A DNA stretch of 64,000 nt from Ferrovibrio sp041906005 (GTDB lineage Bacteria; Pseudomonadota; Alphaproteobacteria; Ferrovibrionales; Ferrovibrionaceae): positions 1,116,001-1,180,000 of the forward strand of contig NZ_JAYRJY010000001.1 in the NCBI RefSeq assembly GCF_041906005.1, written 5' to 3'. Below, piece by piece: positions 52,919 through 62,836 of this stretch. The translations under genes were made by a program, and so were the position numbers. The stretch's first letter is position 1; each line of letters begins with the position of its first letter. The notes under the pieces are model-generated. The model saw only the letters and a list, made by a program, of their open reading frames with translations, ran no database searches and had not been told where the DNA came from.

Positions 52919-55568
52919 CGATGATCCTCCGGATTTCGCTGCGGCAGGAGCCGCAATTGCCGCCAGCCTGGGTCGCGGCCGTCACCGCCTCCACCGTGGC
53001 GCAGCCGCCCGCCACGGCTGCAGCGATCTGGCGACTGCCGATATCGAAACAGGCGCAGACGATGGCGCCGCGATCCGGCTGGTCCGTACCGGTACGGCCG
53101 GCCAGCAGGCGCAGCCGCGCCGTGGCGGTGGCGAACGGGACAGAAAGCTGGTCGGCGGCCCAGGCGCGCGACACCGCCACCGGCTGCGGCGCGACGAACA
53201 GCGCCCCGATCAGGCGCTCACCATTAAAAGCGGCGAACCGATGCTGACCGGCAGCGGCATCGTGATAGGCCAGCAGGTCGACGCCTTCATCCTCACCAAT
53301 GCCAAAGAGGCCACGGGCCAAGGCGGTCCAGTCCTGCGGCAGGGTCTGATCGGCCAGTTCCAGCCGCCAGCCGGCGCGCGCCGGTGCCAGTGTCCAGTAG
53401 CCGACCGGCGGTGTTGCTGGCCTTTCGGCCAGCACGGCGAAGCCATACCAGCCTGCCGCATAGGACTGCACGGTTACGGGCGTGAATTTCAGTTCCGGCT
53501 GGCCCGAGACCGGATCGGTGGCCGGGTTGACCAGCACATCCACGCGCGCCTGCGCGCTCAGCTGATCCGTCCAGTGCAGCGGTGCGAAGACCGTGCCGCG
53601 CTGCTGCTCTTCGCTGACCAGCGCCCGCAGGATCGCATGGCCGCGTGGATTGCGCAGCATCACCAGGCTGGCCGGAGCGATGCCATGATCCGCGGCATCG
53701 GCCGGGTGGATTTCCACAAAAGGCTCGGCGATATGGCCCATCAGGCGCGGCGAGCGGCCGGTGCGTGTCATGGTATGCCACTGGTCGCGGATGCGACCAG
53801 TGTTGAGAATCAGCGGATATTCATCGCCGGGCTGCTCTGCTGCCGCACCCCAGGGCGTGGCGATGAACCGCGCCTTGCGATCCGGCGTGTAGAATTGTCC
53901 ATCGGCAAAAAAGCGTCGTGCGTCATTACGTGGCTGTCCTGCCGGCCAGGGCCACTGGAATGGCGTGAGCGCGTCATAGTCCTCTGCGGTGATGCCGCCC
54001 AGAGCGGAAATATCGAAATCGCGCCGACCGTGATTCTCCGCACCGCTGAGCCGGGCATATTCGGCAAGGATTTCAGCCGGGGTCTCATAGGTGAAGGCAT
54101 CGGCCCAGCCCATGCGGCGGCCGACCTGGGCAAATATCCACCAGTCAGGCTTTGCTTCACCGGGCAAAGGCAGGAAGCCGCGCTGGCGTGAAATACGGCG
54201 TTCCGAATTGGTGACCGTGCCATTCTTCTCGCCCCAGGCCGCCGCAGGCAGCAGCACATGGGCATGACGTGCCGTGTCAGTCACCTGCAATACATCCGAC
54301 ACCACCACGAAGGGGCAGGCCCGCAATGCCGCCTGCACATCGTCGGCATCGGGCAGGCTGTCGACCGGATTGGTGCCGGCGATCCAGATCGCCTTCACAG
54401 AGCCGGCTTTCACGGCGCGGAACAGATCCACTGCTTTCAGGCCCGGCTTGTCGGCGATGCGCGGCGCGGCCCAGAAATCCTGCACGACGCGACGGTGATC
54501 CGGGTTGTCCAACTCCATGTGACAGGCCAACTGGTTGGCCAGGCCCCCCACTTCGCGACCGCCCATAGCATTGGGCTGGCCGGTGATGGAAAACGGCCCC
54601 ATGCCGGGCCGGCCGATGCGGCCGGCAAGAAGATGGCAGTTGATGATGGCATTGACCTTGTCTGTGCCACAACTGGACTGGTTCACGCCCTGGGAATAAG
54701 CCGTCACCACGCGCTCATGTCTGGCGAAGAGATCGTAGAAGCGTTTCAGATCGGCCTGGTTCAGGCCGGTGATTTCGGCGATCTCGGGCAACGACAGGTC
54801 TCGCGCCACAGCCAGGGCCGCATCCAGGCCACTGGTATGGTCGGCCACAAAGGCACCATCCATCCGGCCCTGTTCATGCAGATATGCCAGCAGGCCGTTG
54901 AACAGGGCTACATCCGAACCGGGCCTCAGCGCCAGATGCAGATCGGCATTCCGCGCCGTCATGGTGCGGCGCGGATCGACCACCACGATGGTCAGCTCGG
55001 GCCGCTCGGTTTTGGCGGCCATCAGGCGCTGGAACAGCACCGGATGGCACCAGGCCAGGTTTGATCCGACCAGCACCACCAGATCGGCCAGGTCCAGATC
55101 GGCATAGACGCCCGGCACCGTGTCGCTGCCGAAGGCGCGTTTGTGCCCCGCCACGGCCGAAGCCATGCAGAGTCGCGAATTGGTGTCGATATTGCCCGAG
55201 CCGATGAAGCCCTTCATCAGCTTGTTGGCGACATAATAATCCTCGGTCAGCAGCTGGCCCGAAACATAGAAGGCCACTGAATCCGGACCATGTCGCGCGA
55301 TGGTATCGGAGAAAACCTGCGCCACGCGATCCAGCGCCGCATCCCACTCCACCCGCCTGCCATCCATCACGGGATACAGCAGCCGCCCTTCCAGACCCAG
55401 CGTCTCGGCCAGCGCCGACCCCTTCGAACAGGTGCGGCCGGCATTGGCCGGGTGGTCGACATCGCCCTGGACGGCGACGCCGCCATCGGCTTCACGCCGG
55501 AGCCGCAGGCCGCAACCCACCCCGCAATAGGGGCAGGTGCTGCGGATCTCGGGCACGGCGGCAGTCAT
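52890..55568 (-). CDS. nasA: Assimilatory nitrate reductase catalytic subunit with C-terminal BFD-like domain
   Basis: 892 residues. An N-terminal [4Fe-4S] site (CPYCGVGCGL, then TCSKG) is followed by the molybdopterin-guanine-dinucleotide (bis-MGD) domains (VGSNLAWCHPV, QGVNQSSCGTDKVN, GPFSITGQPNAMGGREVGG). The molybdopterin dinucleotide-binding domain follows (ILNTGRIRDQWHTMTRTG). The last 55 residues carry a BFD-like [2Fe-2S] site (CACFDI, then GNCGSC). It reduces nitrate to nitrite in the cytoplasm. No separate NasB-type reductase gene is visible, so electrons may arrive through the BFD-like domain from ferredoxin or another donor. Confidence 0.95.
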   Translation of the reverse strand: MTAAVPEIRSTCPYCGVGCGLRLRREADGGVAVQGDVDHPANAGRTCSKGSALAETLGLEGRLLYPVMDGRRVEWDAALDRVAQVFSDTIARHGPDSVAFYVSGQLLTEDYYVANKLMKGFIGSGNIDTNSRLCMASAVAGHKRAFGSDTVPGVYADLDLADLVVLVGSNLAWCHPVLFQRLMAAKTERPELTIVVVDPRRTMTARNADLHLALRPGSDVALFNGLLAYLHEQGRMDGAFVADHTSGLDAALAVARDLSLPEIAEITGLNQADLKRFYDLFARHERVVTAYSQGVNQSSCGTDKVNAIINCHLLAGRIGRPGMGPFSITGQPNAMGGREVGGLANQLACHMELDNPDHRRVVQDFWAAPRIADKPGLKAVDLFRAVKAGSVKAIWIAGTNPVDSLPDADDVQAALRACPFVVVSDVLQVTDTARHAHVLLPAAAWGEKNGTVTNSERRISRQRGFLPLPGEAKPDWWIFAQVGRRMGWADAFTYETPAEILAEYARLSGAENHGRRDFDISALGGITAEDYDALTPFQWPWPAGQPRNDARRFFADGQFYTPDRKARFIATPWGAAAEQPGDEYPLILNTGRIRDQWHTMTRTGRSPRLMGHIAEPFVEIHPADAADHGIAPASLVMLRNPRGHAILRALVSEEQQRGTVFAPLHWTDQLSAQARVDVLVNPATDPVSGQPELKFTPVTVQSYAAGWYGFAVLAERPATPPVGYWTLAPARAGWRLELADQTLPQDWTALARGLFGIGEDEGVDLLAYHDAAAGQHRFAAFNGERLIGALFVAPQPVAVSRAWAADQLSVPFATATARLRLLAGRTGTDQPDRGAIVCACFDIGSRQIAAAVAGGCATVEAVTAATQAGGNCGSCRSEIRRIIDGLSIQKAG

Positions 55569-55573
55569 GCTGC

Positions 55574-55909
55574 TCAGGCCGCCTGCATGGCCTTGGCCGG
55601 CCAGGACAACAGCACGCGGTCCTGCTCCAGTCGCACGGCGATGGTGCGGGTGCAGCCATGATCGGCGCCCTGGGCCTCGCCGGTGGCCAGACTGATCACC
55701 CAGTTATGCATCGGACAAGTGACACTCTCGCCCTGGACAATGCCCTGCGACAGCGGCCCGCCCTTGTGCGGACATTTGTCGTCCAGTGCAAAGAGTTTGT
55801 CGTCCATGGTGCGGAACACGGCGATGTCGCCACGCGCCGTCTTCACCACGCGGGCACCACGGCGGGGAATGTCCTCCAGGGTGCCAATGTCGATCCAGTC
55901 CATGGACAT
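55574..55909 (-). CDS. nirD: Assimilatory nitrite reductase small subunit (Rieske type)
   Basis: 111 residues from the ATG at 55909, with GGGAGG five bases upstream; a longer frame to 55969 would overlap nirB. The Rieske [2Fe-2S] motifs CPHKGGPL and CPMHNW are intact. It partners NirB in reducing nitrite to ammonium with NADH. It is 10 bp downstream of nirB and 5 bp before nasA, in the same operon. Confidence 0.94.
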   Translation of the reverse strand: MSMDWIDIGTLEDIPRRGARVVKTARGDIAVFRTMDDKLFALDDKCPHKGGPLSQGIVQGESVTCPMHNWVISLATGEAQGADHGCTRTIAVRLEQDRVLLSWPAKAMQAA

Positions 55910-55919
55910 GCGGACCTCC

Positions 55920-58367
55920 CTATTCGGCGGCATGGGCCAGCCGCAGATCGGCCAGCGGCTTGAATTCATGGGCGAAGGCGCCGTTGACGCGCTCGGCCCA
56001 GGGATCGACCTGCGCTACTTTCTGCGCCAACACGAAACGCGCGAACAGCGCGCGACGGCGCTCGTGATCCTCGACGATCTGCTGCTTCACGGTATCGAGG
56101 CCGACGCGATGCAGCCATTTATGGATGCGATCCAGGTAATGCGCCTGCTCGCGATAGAGCTGCATCAGCGCGCCGGTATATTCCAGCACCTCTTCCTCGG
56201 TCTCCAGCTTGCACAGCAGGATGCTCTGCTTCACTTCCAGGCCCGCCGCGCCGGCGATATGGAACTCGTAACCAGAATCAACGCAGATGATGCCGATATC
56301 CTTCACCGTGGCTTCGGCGCAGTTGCGCGGACAACCCGAGACGCCCAGCTTCACCTTGTGCGGCGTCCAGCTGCCCCAGGTGAATTTCTCCAGCTTGATG
56401 CCCAGGCCCGTCGAATCCTGGGTGCCGAAGCGGCACCATTCGCTGCCGACGCAGGTTTTCACCGTGCGCAGGCCCTTGGCATAGGCATGACCGGAAACCA
56501 TGCCTGCGGCATTCAGATCGGCCCAGACACCGGGCAGATCCTCCTTCTTCACGCCCAGCAGATCGATGCGCTGGCCGCCGGTCACCTTCACGGTGGGGAT
56601 CTTGTATTTGTCGGCCACGTCGGCGATGGCGCGCAGTTCCTTGGCGCTGGTGACGCCGCCCCACATGCGCGGCACCACCGAATAGGTGCCATCCTTCTGG
56701 ATATTGGCATGCACGCGTTCGTTGATATAGCGCGACTGGTTGTCGTCCACATACTCACCGGGCCAGGTGGCGAGCAGGTAATAGTTCAGCGCCGGGCGGC
56801 ATTTGCTGCAGCCACAGGAGGTTTTCCATTCCAGCTCCTGCATCACCGCCGGAATCGACTTCAGCTCCTTGGCCACGATCAGGCGGCGGATGTCGTCGTG
56901 GCCAAGATCGGTGCAGCCGCAGGCAGCCTTCGATGCTTTCGGTGCGTAGGAATCGCCTAGCGTCAGGCCGATCAGTTTCTCCACCAGTCCGGTGCAGGAG
57001 CCGCAGGAAGCCGAGGCTTTGGTGACGGCACGCACTTCCTCCAGTGTGGTCAGGCCATTGGCCGTGATGGCGCCGGTGATCTTGCCCTTGCATACGCCGT
57101 TGCAGCCGCAGATCTCTGCCTCATCCGGCAAGGCTGCAACGGCCGCCATAGGGTCCAGCGGGCTACCTCCCGCATAGCCCTGGCCGAAAATCAGCGTTTC
57201 GCGCATCTCCGCGATATCCGTGCCGTCGCGCAGCAACTGGAAAAACCACGCGCCATCTTCCACATCGCCATACAACACTGTGCCAATGATGCGATTGTCT
57301 TTCAGCACCAGCCGCTTGTAGACCCCGCGCGCGGCGTCACGGAGCACGATTTCCTCACGATCCTTGGCTTCGGCGAAGTCGCCGGCCGAGAAAAGGTTGA
57401 TGCCGGTCACTTTCAGCTTGGTTGCCGTCACCGAGCCGTTATAGGCGGCCGGTTCGTCCACTAGCGTCCTAGCCAACACGCCGGCCATTTCGTAAAGCGG
57501 CGCGACCAGACCATAGGTGGCACCGCGATGCTCGACGCATTCGCCCAGCGCGAAGATATCCGGATCGGAACTGCGCATCTGGTCATCCACCACGATGCCG
57601 CGGTTGACGGTCAGCCCGGCATCCTTGCCAAGCTGCGCATTCGGCCGGATGCCCACGGCCATCACCACCAGATCGGCGGTGATGCGCGTGCCGTCTTCCA
57701 GTTCCACCGCCTCCACCCTGCCATTGCCAGTGATGGCCTTGGTATTGGAGCCGGTCAGCACGCGGATGCCGCGTTCCTCGATGGCCTTTTTCAGCAGATA
57801 CCCGGCGGCCGGATCGAGCTGGCGCTCCATCAGAGTGGGCATCAGGTGCACCACGGTCACCTGCATGCCCTGTTCGGCCAGGCCGGCCGCGGCCTCCAGC
57901 CCCAGCAGGCCACCCCCGATCACCACCGCATTGCCGCGCGACCGGGCAGCCAGGATCATGGCGTCGACATCGTCGAGATCGCGATAGCTCAGCACGCCGG
58001 GCAGATTGTGGCCCGGCACCGGAATGATGAACGGCACCGATCCGGTGGCGATCACCAGCTTGTCATAGGCTTCGGTCAGGCCGTTATCGGTGGTGATGGT
58101 CTTCGCCGCGCGATCAATGGCGGTGACGCGCGTGCCCTTATGCAGCGTGATGCCGTGATTGATGTACCAGCCATCGCCATGGATCACGATCTGCTCGTAG
58201 GTTTTTTCACCTGACAGCACGGGCGAGAGCATGATGCGGTCGTAATTCACGCGCGGTTCGGCATTAAAGATCGTGACGGCATATCGACCGGGCGCGGCTT
58301 CAAACAGCTTCTCCAGCATGCGCCCGGGCGCCATGCCATTACCGATGATGACGAGACGTTCTTTCAT
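55920..58367 (-). CDS. nirB: Assimilatory nitrite reductase large subunit
   Basis: 815 residues. The N-terminal FAD/NAD(P)H domains open RLVIIGNGMAPGRMLE and include AVVIGGGLLGLEAAAGLAEQG. Two BFD-like [2Fe-2S] Cys clusters follow (CGCNGVCKG, SCGSCTGLV, then CGCTDL and CGCSKCRP). The C-terminal siroheme/[4Fe-4S] domain has CVGSEWCRFG and GVSGCPRNCAEA, with the four cluster Cys. It reduces nitrite to ammonium by six electrons. It needs siroheme from cysG in the same operon. Confidence 0.95.
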   Translation of the reverse strand: MKERLVIIGNGMAPGRMLEKLFEAAPGRYAVTIFNAEPRVNYDRIMLSPVLSGEKTYEQIVIHGDGWYINHGITLHKGTRVTAIDRAAKTITTDNGLTEAYDKLVIATGSVPFIIPVPGHNLPGVLSYRDLDDVDAMILAARSRGNAVVIGGGLLGLEAAAGLAEQGMQVTVVHLMPTLMERQLDPAAGYLLKKAIEERGIRVLTGSNTKAITGNGRVEAVELEDGTRITADLVVMAVGIRPNAQLGKDAGLTVNRGIVVDDQMRSSDPDIFALGECVEHRGATYGLVAPLYEMAGVLARTLVDEPAAYNGSVTATKLKVTGINLFSAGDFAEAKDREEIVLRDAARGVYKRLVLKDNRIIGTVLYGDVEDGAWFFQLLRDGTDIAEMRETLIFGQGYAGGSPLDPMAAVAALPDEAEICGCNGVCKGKITGAITANGLTTLEEVRAVTKASASCGSCTGLVEKLIGLTLGDSYAPKASKAACGCTDLGHDDIRRLIVAKELKSIPAVMQELEWKTSCGCSKCRPALNYYLLATWPGEYVDDNQSRYINERVHANIQKDGTYSVVPRMWGGVTSAKELRAIADVADKYKIPTVKVTGGQRIDLLGVKKEDLPGVWADLNAAGMVSGHAYAKGLRTVKTCVGSEWCRFGTQDSTGLGIKLEKFTWGSWTPHKVKLGVSGCPRNCAEATVKDIGIICVDSGYEFHIAGAAGLEVKQSILLCKLETEEEVLEYTGALMQLYREQAHYLDRIHKWLHRVGLDTVKQQIVEDHERRRALFARFVLAQKVAQVDPWAERVNGAFAHEFKPLADLRLAHAAE

Positions 58368-58397
58368 GGCCTTGGACTCCGTTACGCGAAAGACCTC

Positions 58398-59198
58398 TTA
58401 CGCCGCCTGTACGCCGGGGGCGCGGTGACGGGCATAGAGGAATTCCAGGATCTGCTGGCGGCAGCGCGTGTATTCCGGATCGCTGGCCAGCGCCAGACGG
58501 TTGCGCGAGCGCGCCAGATTCACATCCAGAATTTCGCCGATGGTGGCCGCCGGACCATTGGTCATCATCACCACCCGGTCAGACAGCAGCACGGCCTCGT
58601 CCACGTCATGGGTGATCATGATCACCGTGTTCTTCAGCTTGGCATGCAGATCCATGACCGTGTCCTGCAGCGTCGCTCGCGTCAGTGCGTCCAGCGCGCC
58701 GAAGGGCTCATCCAGCAGCAGCACCTTCGGTTCCATCGCCAATGCCCGCGCGATACCGACGCGCTGTTTCATGCCGCCTGAAATTTCCTGCGGCCGCTTG
58801 TCGAGCGCATGCTCCATACCCACCAGCGCCAGGTTATGCCGGGTCCACTCGTCGCGTTCCGCGCTCGATTTCACCTTGCCATGCACCTTGTCGACGGCCA
58901 GGCGCACGTTGTCGTACACCGTCAGCCAGGGCAGCAGGGAATGATTCTGAAACACCACGGCGCGGTCCGGACCGGGATCGTTGACCTCCTTGCCCTGCAG
59001 CAGCACGCCGCCATGGGTGGCGCGCAGCAGGCCGGCCACGATGTTGAGCAGGGTGGACTTGCCGCAGCCGGAATGGCCGATCAGGGCAACGAATTCGCCG
59101 CTGTCGATCTGCAGGTGGATGTCCCTCAGGGCGATGAAAGGGCCATTGGCACCTTTGAAGGTCATGCCGACATCTTCGAAGCTGAGATAGGCGCTCAT
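58398..59198 (-). CDS. nrtD: Nitrate ABC importer ATPase
   Basis: 266 residues from the ATG at 59198 (MSAYLSFEDVGMTFKG), with AAGGAGT just upstream; a longer frame is not supported. Walker A GHSGCGKST is at residues 41-49, the signature is EISGGMKQRVGIARAL and Walker B is VLLLDEPFGALD, with the switch His in MITHDVDEA. It powers nitrate uptake with the NrtB permease and NrtA binding protein. It lies between the NasS-like gene and nirB. Confidence 0.93.
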   Translation of the reverse strand: MSAYLSFEDVGMTFKGANGPFIALRDIHLQIDSGEFVALIGHSGCGKSTLLNIVAGLLRATHGGVLLQGKEVNDPGPDRAVVFQNHSLLPWLTVYDNVRLAVDKVHGKVKSSAERDEWTRHNLALVGMEHALDKRPQEISGGMKQRVGIARALAMEPKVLLLDEPFGALDALTRATLQDTVMDLHAKLKNTVIMITHDVDEAVLLSDRVVMMTNGPAATIGEILDVNLARSRNRLALASDPEYTRCRQQILEFLYARHRAPGVQAA

Positions 59199-59211
59199 GG
59201 GGACTCCTTGG

Positions 59212-60528
59212 TTACCGGTTGGCGCTGGGGCGGCGTGTGGCGAGGTTGCCGCCCTGCATCTCGCGCGGCAGGGCCGGCGCGGCGGGACGGGCGGACGAGA
59301 CATACGAACCATCGAAGAACAGGTCCGCGCCCATTTCGATCGGCGCACTGGCCTGCGCCAATTGCCATGGCCCGGCATGCAACCCTTCGGGTTTGCGGTC
59401 GATCAGCGGGAAGGGTTTGTCCAGCGCGGCGGCGGCCTCGCGATAGAGATCGGTGCGGTAGACCGCATCGGCCACGGCCGAAATATCGGTGGCCGGATCG
59501 ATCAGTTTCCAGCGCCGCATCTCGGTGAGGTACCAGTCCGCCTGGCTGCGCCAGGGAAAATTCGCGCTGTAGCGGCTGAACACGAAGAAGTCGGGCATAT
59601 GCTCGGGGCTGACATCCAGGCCGTAGCGCACCACGCCCAGCATGCCGAGGCGGATCGCCTCGGCCGCTTCCGGGCCGATATAGTCTGGCCGCGCCAGGAT
59701 CTCGACGCCCTCCAGCCGGTTCTCCGGCCGGTCGAGCCATTCCGCCGCCTCGATCAGGGCCATCAGCATCTGTTTATGGGTCAGTGGATTGCGCTCAACC
59801 CAGTCGCGGTTGACCCCGATCACCTTTTCCATGCGGTTGTTCCAGATCTCGTAGCCCGAAATCAGGATGCGGCCCACGCCGCGCAGCACCGCCAAGGTGT
59901 TCCAGGGATCGCCGACGCAAAAGCCGCCAATCTCGCCAGCCGCCAGCCGGTCGGTCATCTGTGGCGGCGGTACCACCACCAGGTTCACGTCACGGTCAGG
60001 ATCGATGCCGGCTGAGGCCAGCCAGTAGCGCAACTGGATCTGGTGCGAGGAATAGTTGAACACGGTGGCAAAGGTCAGCTTGTCGCGGCCGGCCTTGCGG
60101 TCGGCGGCGATCAGGCGACGCAGCACATTGCCGGCTTCCATGCGGTCCTGCGCCACCGCCGGCTCGGCATCAACCAGACGGTTCCACAGCCCGGTAGAAA
60201 TGGTGACGGCATTACCGTTCAGATTGAGCACAAAGCTGGTGATCTGCGGCTTCTTCCAGCCGCCGGCCCCCAGAGTGGCCGCCAGCGGCATCGGGGCCAG
60301 CATATGGGCGGCGTCGAGCGCGCCCAGCGCCACCTTGTCGCGCATGTTGGCCCAGGAGGGTTCGCGCACCAGGGTGACGTCCAGCCCCTGGCGCGCGAAA
60401 AAGCCCTTTTCCTTCGCAGCGATCAGCACCGCGCTGTCGGTCAGCGCGATGAAGCCGATCCGCATCGGTGTGAGGGCCGCCGGCGCGGCGGTCCGCACAA
60501 CCTTCGTCTTGGCGGGACGTCGCGCCAT
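59212..60528 (-). CDS. CmpA/NrtA-family protein without signal peptide (NasS-like nitrate sensor candidate)
   Basis: 438 residues from the ATG at 60528, five bases after AGGAGG. The start MARRPAKTKVVRTAAP lacks both a Sec and a Tat signal, unlike the true NrtA at 61434. Then come MRIGFIALTDSAVLIAAKEKGFF, REPSWANMRDKVALGALDAAHMLAPMPLA and PPPQMTDRLAAGEIGGFCVGDPWN, typical of NrtA/NasS. NasS is a cytosolic nitrate sensor that holds NasT inactive without nitrate. Signal-less form plus a nasT gene in the operon makes NasS the best guess. The alternative is a second binding protein of the transporter. Confidence 0.72.
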   Translation of the reverse strand: MARRPAKTKVVRTAAPAALTPMRIGFIALTDSAVLIAAKEKGFFARQGLDVTLVREPSWANMRDKVALGALDAAHMLAPMPLAATLGAGGWKKPQITSFVLNLNGNAVTISTGLWNRLVDAEPAVAQDRMEAGNVLRRLIAADRKAGRDKLTFATVFNYSSHQIQLRYWLASAGIDPDRDVNLVVVPPPQMTDRLAAGEIGGFCVGDPWNTLAVLRGVGRILISGYEIWNNRMEKVIGVNRDWVERNPLTHKQMLMALIEAAEWLDRPENRLEGVEILARPDYIGPEAAEAIRLGMLGVVRYGLDVSPEHMPDFFVFSRYSANFPWRSQADWYLTEMRRWKLIDPATDISAVADAVYRTDLYREAAAALDKPFPLIDRKPEGLHAGPWQLAQASAPIEMGADLFFDGSYVSSARPAAPALPREMQGGNLATRRPSANR

Positions 60529-60537
60529 CACTGCCTC

Positions 60538-61401
60538 CTACTGCTGGCTGTAGCCGCCGATGCGGCTGCCAACGAAGGTGATGATGCGGTCGAGCATGAA
60601 GCCGACCAGGCCGACATAGACCAACGCAAGGATGATCTCGCTGATCAGCGAGCTGTTCCAGGCATCCCAGATGAAGAAGCCGATGCCCACGCCGCCGATC
60701 AGCATCTCGGCCGCTACGATGGCAAGCCAGGACAGACCGATGCCGATCTTCAGGCCGGTGAACATGAACGGCACCGTGGCCGGCAGCATCACCTTGAAGA
60801 AATATTCAAAGCCGTTGAGCTGCAGCACGCGGGCGACGTTGCGGTAATCCTGCGGGATGTTGCGGATGCCCACGGCCGTATTGAGGATGATCGGCCAGAC
60901 CGCCGTGATGGCGATAACGAAGATCGCCGAGGGGTCGGCATGGCGGAAGGCGGCCAGCGACAGCGGCAGCCAGGCCAGCGGCGGTACGGTGCGCAGCACC
61001 TGGAAGATCGGATCCAGACCACGGAAAGCCAGCGTCGACTGGCCGATCAACACACCCAGCGCGATGCCGACGCCGGCGGCGATGGCAAAGCCGATTGCCA
61101 CACGCTGCAGACTGGACGCCAGATGCCAGAACAGCCCCTTGTCGAGATTGCCCTTGTCGTAGAAGGGATCGACGATCAGTTCCCAGGTATCGGCCAGCAC
61201 GGTGGACGGCGGCGGCAGGGTTGCATCGGGGCTTGAGCAGGCGATCTCCCAGATCGCCAGCAGCAGGCCCATAAACAGGATCGGCGGCAGTACGCGACTG
61301 GCGAACATGCGCAGACCGCTCGCGGCGCGCGGCACCAGCGTGGCGAGGATACCCTCGCCACCCAGGTCCGCCTTGGTCAGAACATCGGTTTTCACAGCCA
61401 T
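60538..61401 (-). CDS. nrtB: Nitrate ABC importer permease
   Basis: 287 residues from the ATG at 61401, six bases after AAGGAG; ATG 61428 lacks a ribosome site. Five to six membrane helices are visible (LPPILFMGLLLAIWEIA, VAIGFAIAAGVGIALGVLIG). The ABC-permease EAA-like loop is in NVARVLQLNGFEYFFKVMLPATVPFMFTGLKIGIG. It forms the inner-membrane path for nitrate, using NrtD as ATPase. Confidence 0.93.
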   Translation of the reverse strand: MAVKTDVLTKADLGGEGILATLVPRAASGLRMFASRVLPPILFMGLLLAIWEIACSSPDATLPPPSTVLADTWELIVDPFYDKGNLDKGLFWHLASSLQRVAIGFAIAAGVGIALGVLIGQSTLAFRGLDPIFQVLRTVPPLAWLPLSLAAFRHADPSAIFVIAITAVWPIILNTAVGIRNIPQDYRNVARVLQLNGFEYFFKVMLPATVPFMFTGLKIGIGLSWLAIVAAEMLIGGVGIGFFIWDAWNSSLISEIILALVYVGLVGFMLDRIITFVGSRIGGYSQQ

Positions 61402-61433
61402 GGACAGCTCCTTGTCGTGGGCGGACATCGGGG

Positions 61434-62729
61434 TCACACGCGGGTGATGGCCTGGCTTTTCAGGTAAGCCATCGGGTTTTCCGGATCGAAGACCTTGCCG
61501 TCGAAGAAGGTTTCCTTGCCACGCGAGGTCGACTTCGGAATCTCGGCATCGCTGGTGCCGAGCGACTTGGCCGCGTCGCGCCACAGGTCTTCGCGGTTGA
61601 CCTTCTTGATCTGGCCCTTGGCGTCGAAATCGGTTGGCAGATAGCCCCAGCGCATGTCCTCGGTGAGAAACCACAGGTCATGACTCTGATACGGATAAGA
61701 GGCATTGCCGCGCCAGAATTTCATCATCAGAGGATTATTCACATCAGCGGTCACCTTGCGGCCGCCGTCGCCGTAATCGATGATTCCCTTGGCACGGTCG
61801 AGGATGTCGTTTACCGGCACCTTGAACCAGTCGCGGCCACCGACGATCTTGCACATCTCCTCCTTGTTCTCCATCTTGTCGCACCATTGCTGTGCTTCCA
61901 TGGTCGCCATCAGGATCGCCTTGGCCGCCTTCGGATTCTTGTCGACCCAGTCGGACCGCAGGCCGAGCGACTTCTCCGGATGATCGTTCCACAGCTCGCC
62001 GGTCATCAGCGCAGTGAAACCGATCTTCTGGTGGATGAGCTGCAGGTTCCACGGCTCGCAGACGCAGAAGGCCTCCATCGCATTGACCTTCATGTTCGCC
62101 ACCATCTGCGGCGGCGGCACCACGATGGTGGAGATATCCTTGTCGGGATCGATTCCCGCGGCGGCCATCCAATAGCGGATCCACAGGTCATGGGTGCCGC
62201 CAGGGAAGGTCATGGCGGCTTTGATTTCCTTGCCGCCGGCCTTAGCCTTCTTCAAGGCTTCGCCGAAGGTCTTGGCATCCTTCGTCACATTCATGCCGGC
62301 ATAGGCACTCGACACCGAGATGCCCTGGCCGTTCAGGTTCAGGCGGGCGAGGATATACATCGGCACTGGCACGTTGCCTTTGGTGACCTTGCCTGATGAA
62401 ATCAGATACGGCATCGGCGTCAGGATATGCGCGCCCGTTATGCCGCCGCCGGCCTCGCCCAGCTCGATATTGTCGCGGGTGGCACCCCACGAGGCCTGCT
62501 TTTCAATGCTCATGTCGGGCAGGCCGTATTTGGCGAACATGCCCTTTTCCTTGGCGATGATCAGCGGCGAGGCATCGGTGAGCGCGATATAGCCCAGCTT
62601 GGTGCCCTTTACCTCGGGCCCCGCGGCCTGCGCGAAGGCGCCGGCGGGAAACTGCAGCCGGGCCGCGGCCATCACCGCAGCGGCGCCGGTGGCGGATTTC
62701 AGCAACTGACGACGATTGAACACAGCCAT
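61434..62729 (-). CDS. nrtA: Nitrate ABC importer substrate-binding protein (Tat-exported)
   Basis: 431 residues from the ATG at 62729 with AGAGGGG upstream. The N-terminus has a Tat-type signal (NRRQLLKSATGAAAVMAAARL), so it is folded before export to the periplasm. Then LGYIALTDASPLIIAKEKGMF, GAHILTPMPYL, and PPPQMVANMKVNAMEAFCVCEPWN are typical of CmpA/NrtA proteins. It captures nitrate for NrtB/NrtD. It is the first structural gene after the NasT-controlled leader. Confidence 0.94.
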   Translation of the reverse strand: MAVFNRRQLLKSATGAAAVMAAARLQFPAGAFAQAAGPEVKGTKLGYIALTDASPLIIAKEKGMFAKYGLPDMSIEKQASWGATRDNIELGEAGGGITGAHILTPMPYLISSGKVTKGNVPVPMYILARLNLNGQGISVSSAYAGMNVTKDAKTFGEALKKAKAGGKEIKAAMTFPGGTHDLWIRYWMAAAGIDPDKDISTIVVPPPQMVANMKVNAMEAFCVCEPWNLQLIHQKIGFTALMTGELWNDHPEKSLGLRSDWVDKNPKAAKAILMATMEAQQWCDKMENKEEMCKIVGGRDWFKVPVNDILDRAKGIIDYGDGGRKVTADVNNPLMMKFWRGNASYPYQSHDLWFLTEDMRWGYLPTDFDAKGQIKKVNREDLWRDAAKSLGTSDAEIPKSTSRGKETFFDGKVFDPENPMAYLKSQAITRV

Positions 62730-62782
62730 GTCGATCCCCTCTTTGTCCCTGCTGCCGGGTCGTTGCCCGGCGTTGCGGCCAT

Positions 62783-62836
62783 AAAAAAAGCGCCCAGCAA
62801 CCGGGGCCTCGGAACCGAGACCGGATTGCGGGACGC
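62783..62836 (-). terminator. Regulated intrinsic terminator in the nitrate operon leader
   Basis: On the minus strand a 5' arm starting GCGTCC (62831-62836) pairs with a 3' arm ending GGGCGC (62790-62795), an about 11-bp stem with one mismatch and CCGG/CCGG plus an inner hairpin on top, then seven T's (62783-62789). It lies 54 bases before nrtA. Its first base overlaps the foot of hairpin P2, so the two can compete. Confidence 0.88.
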
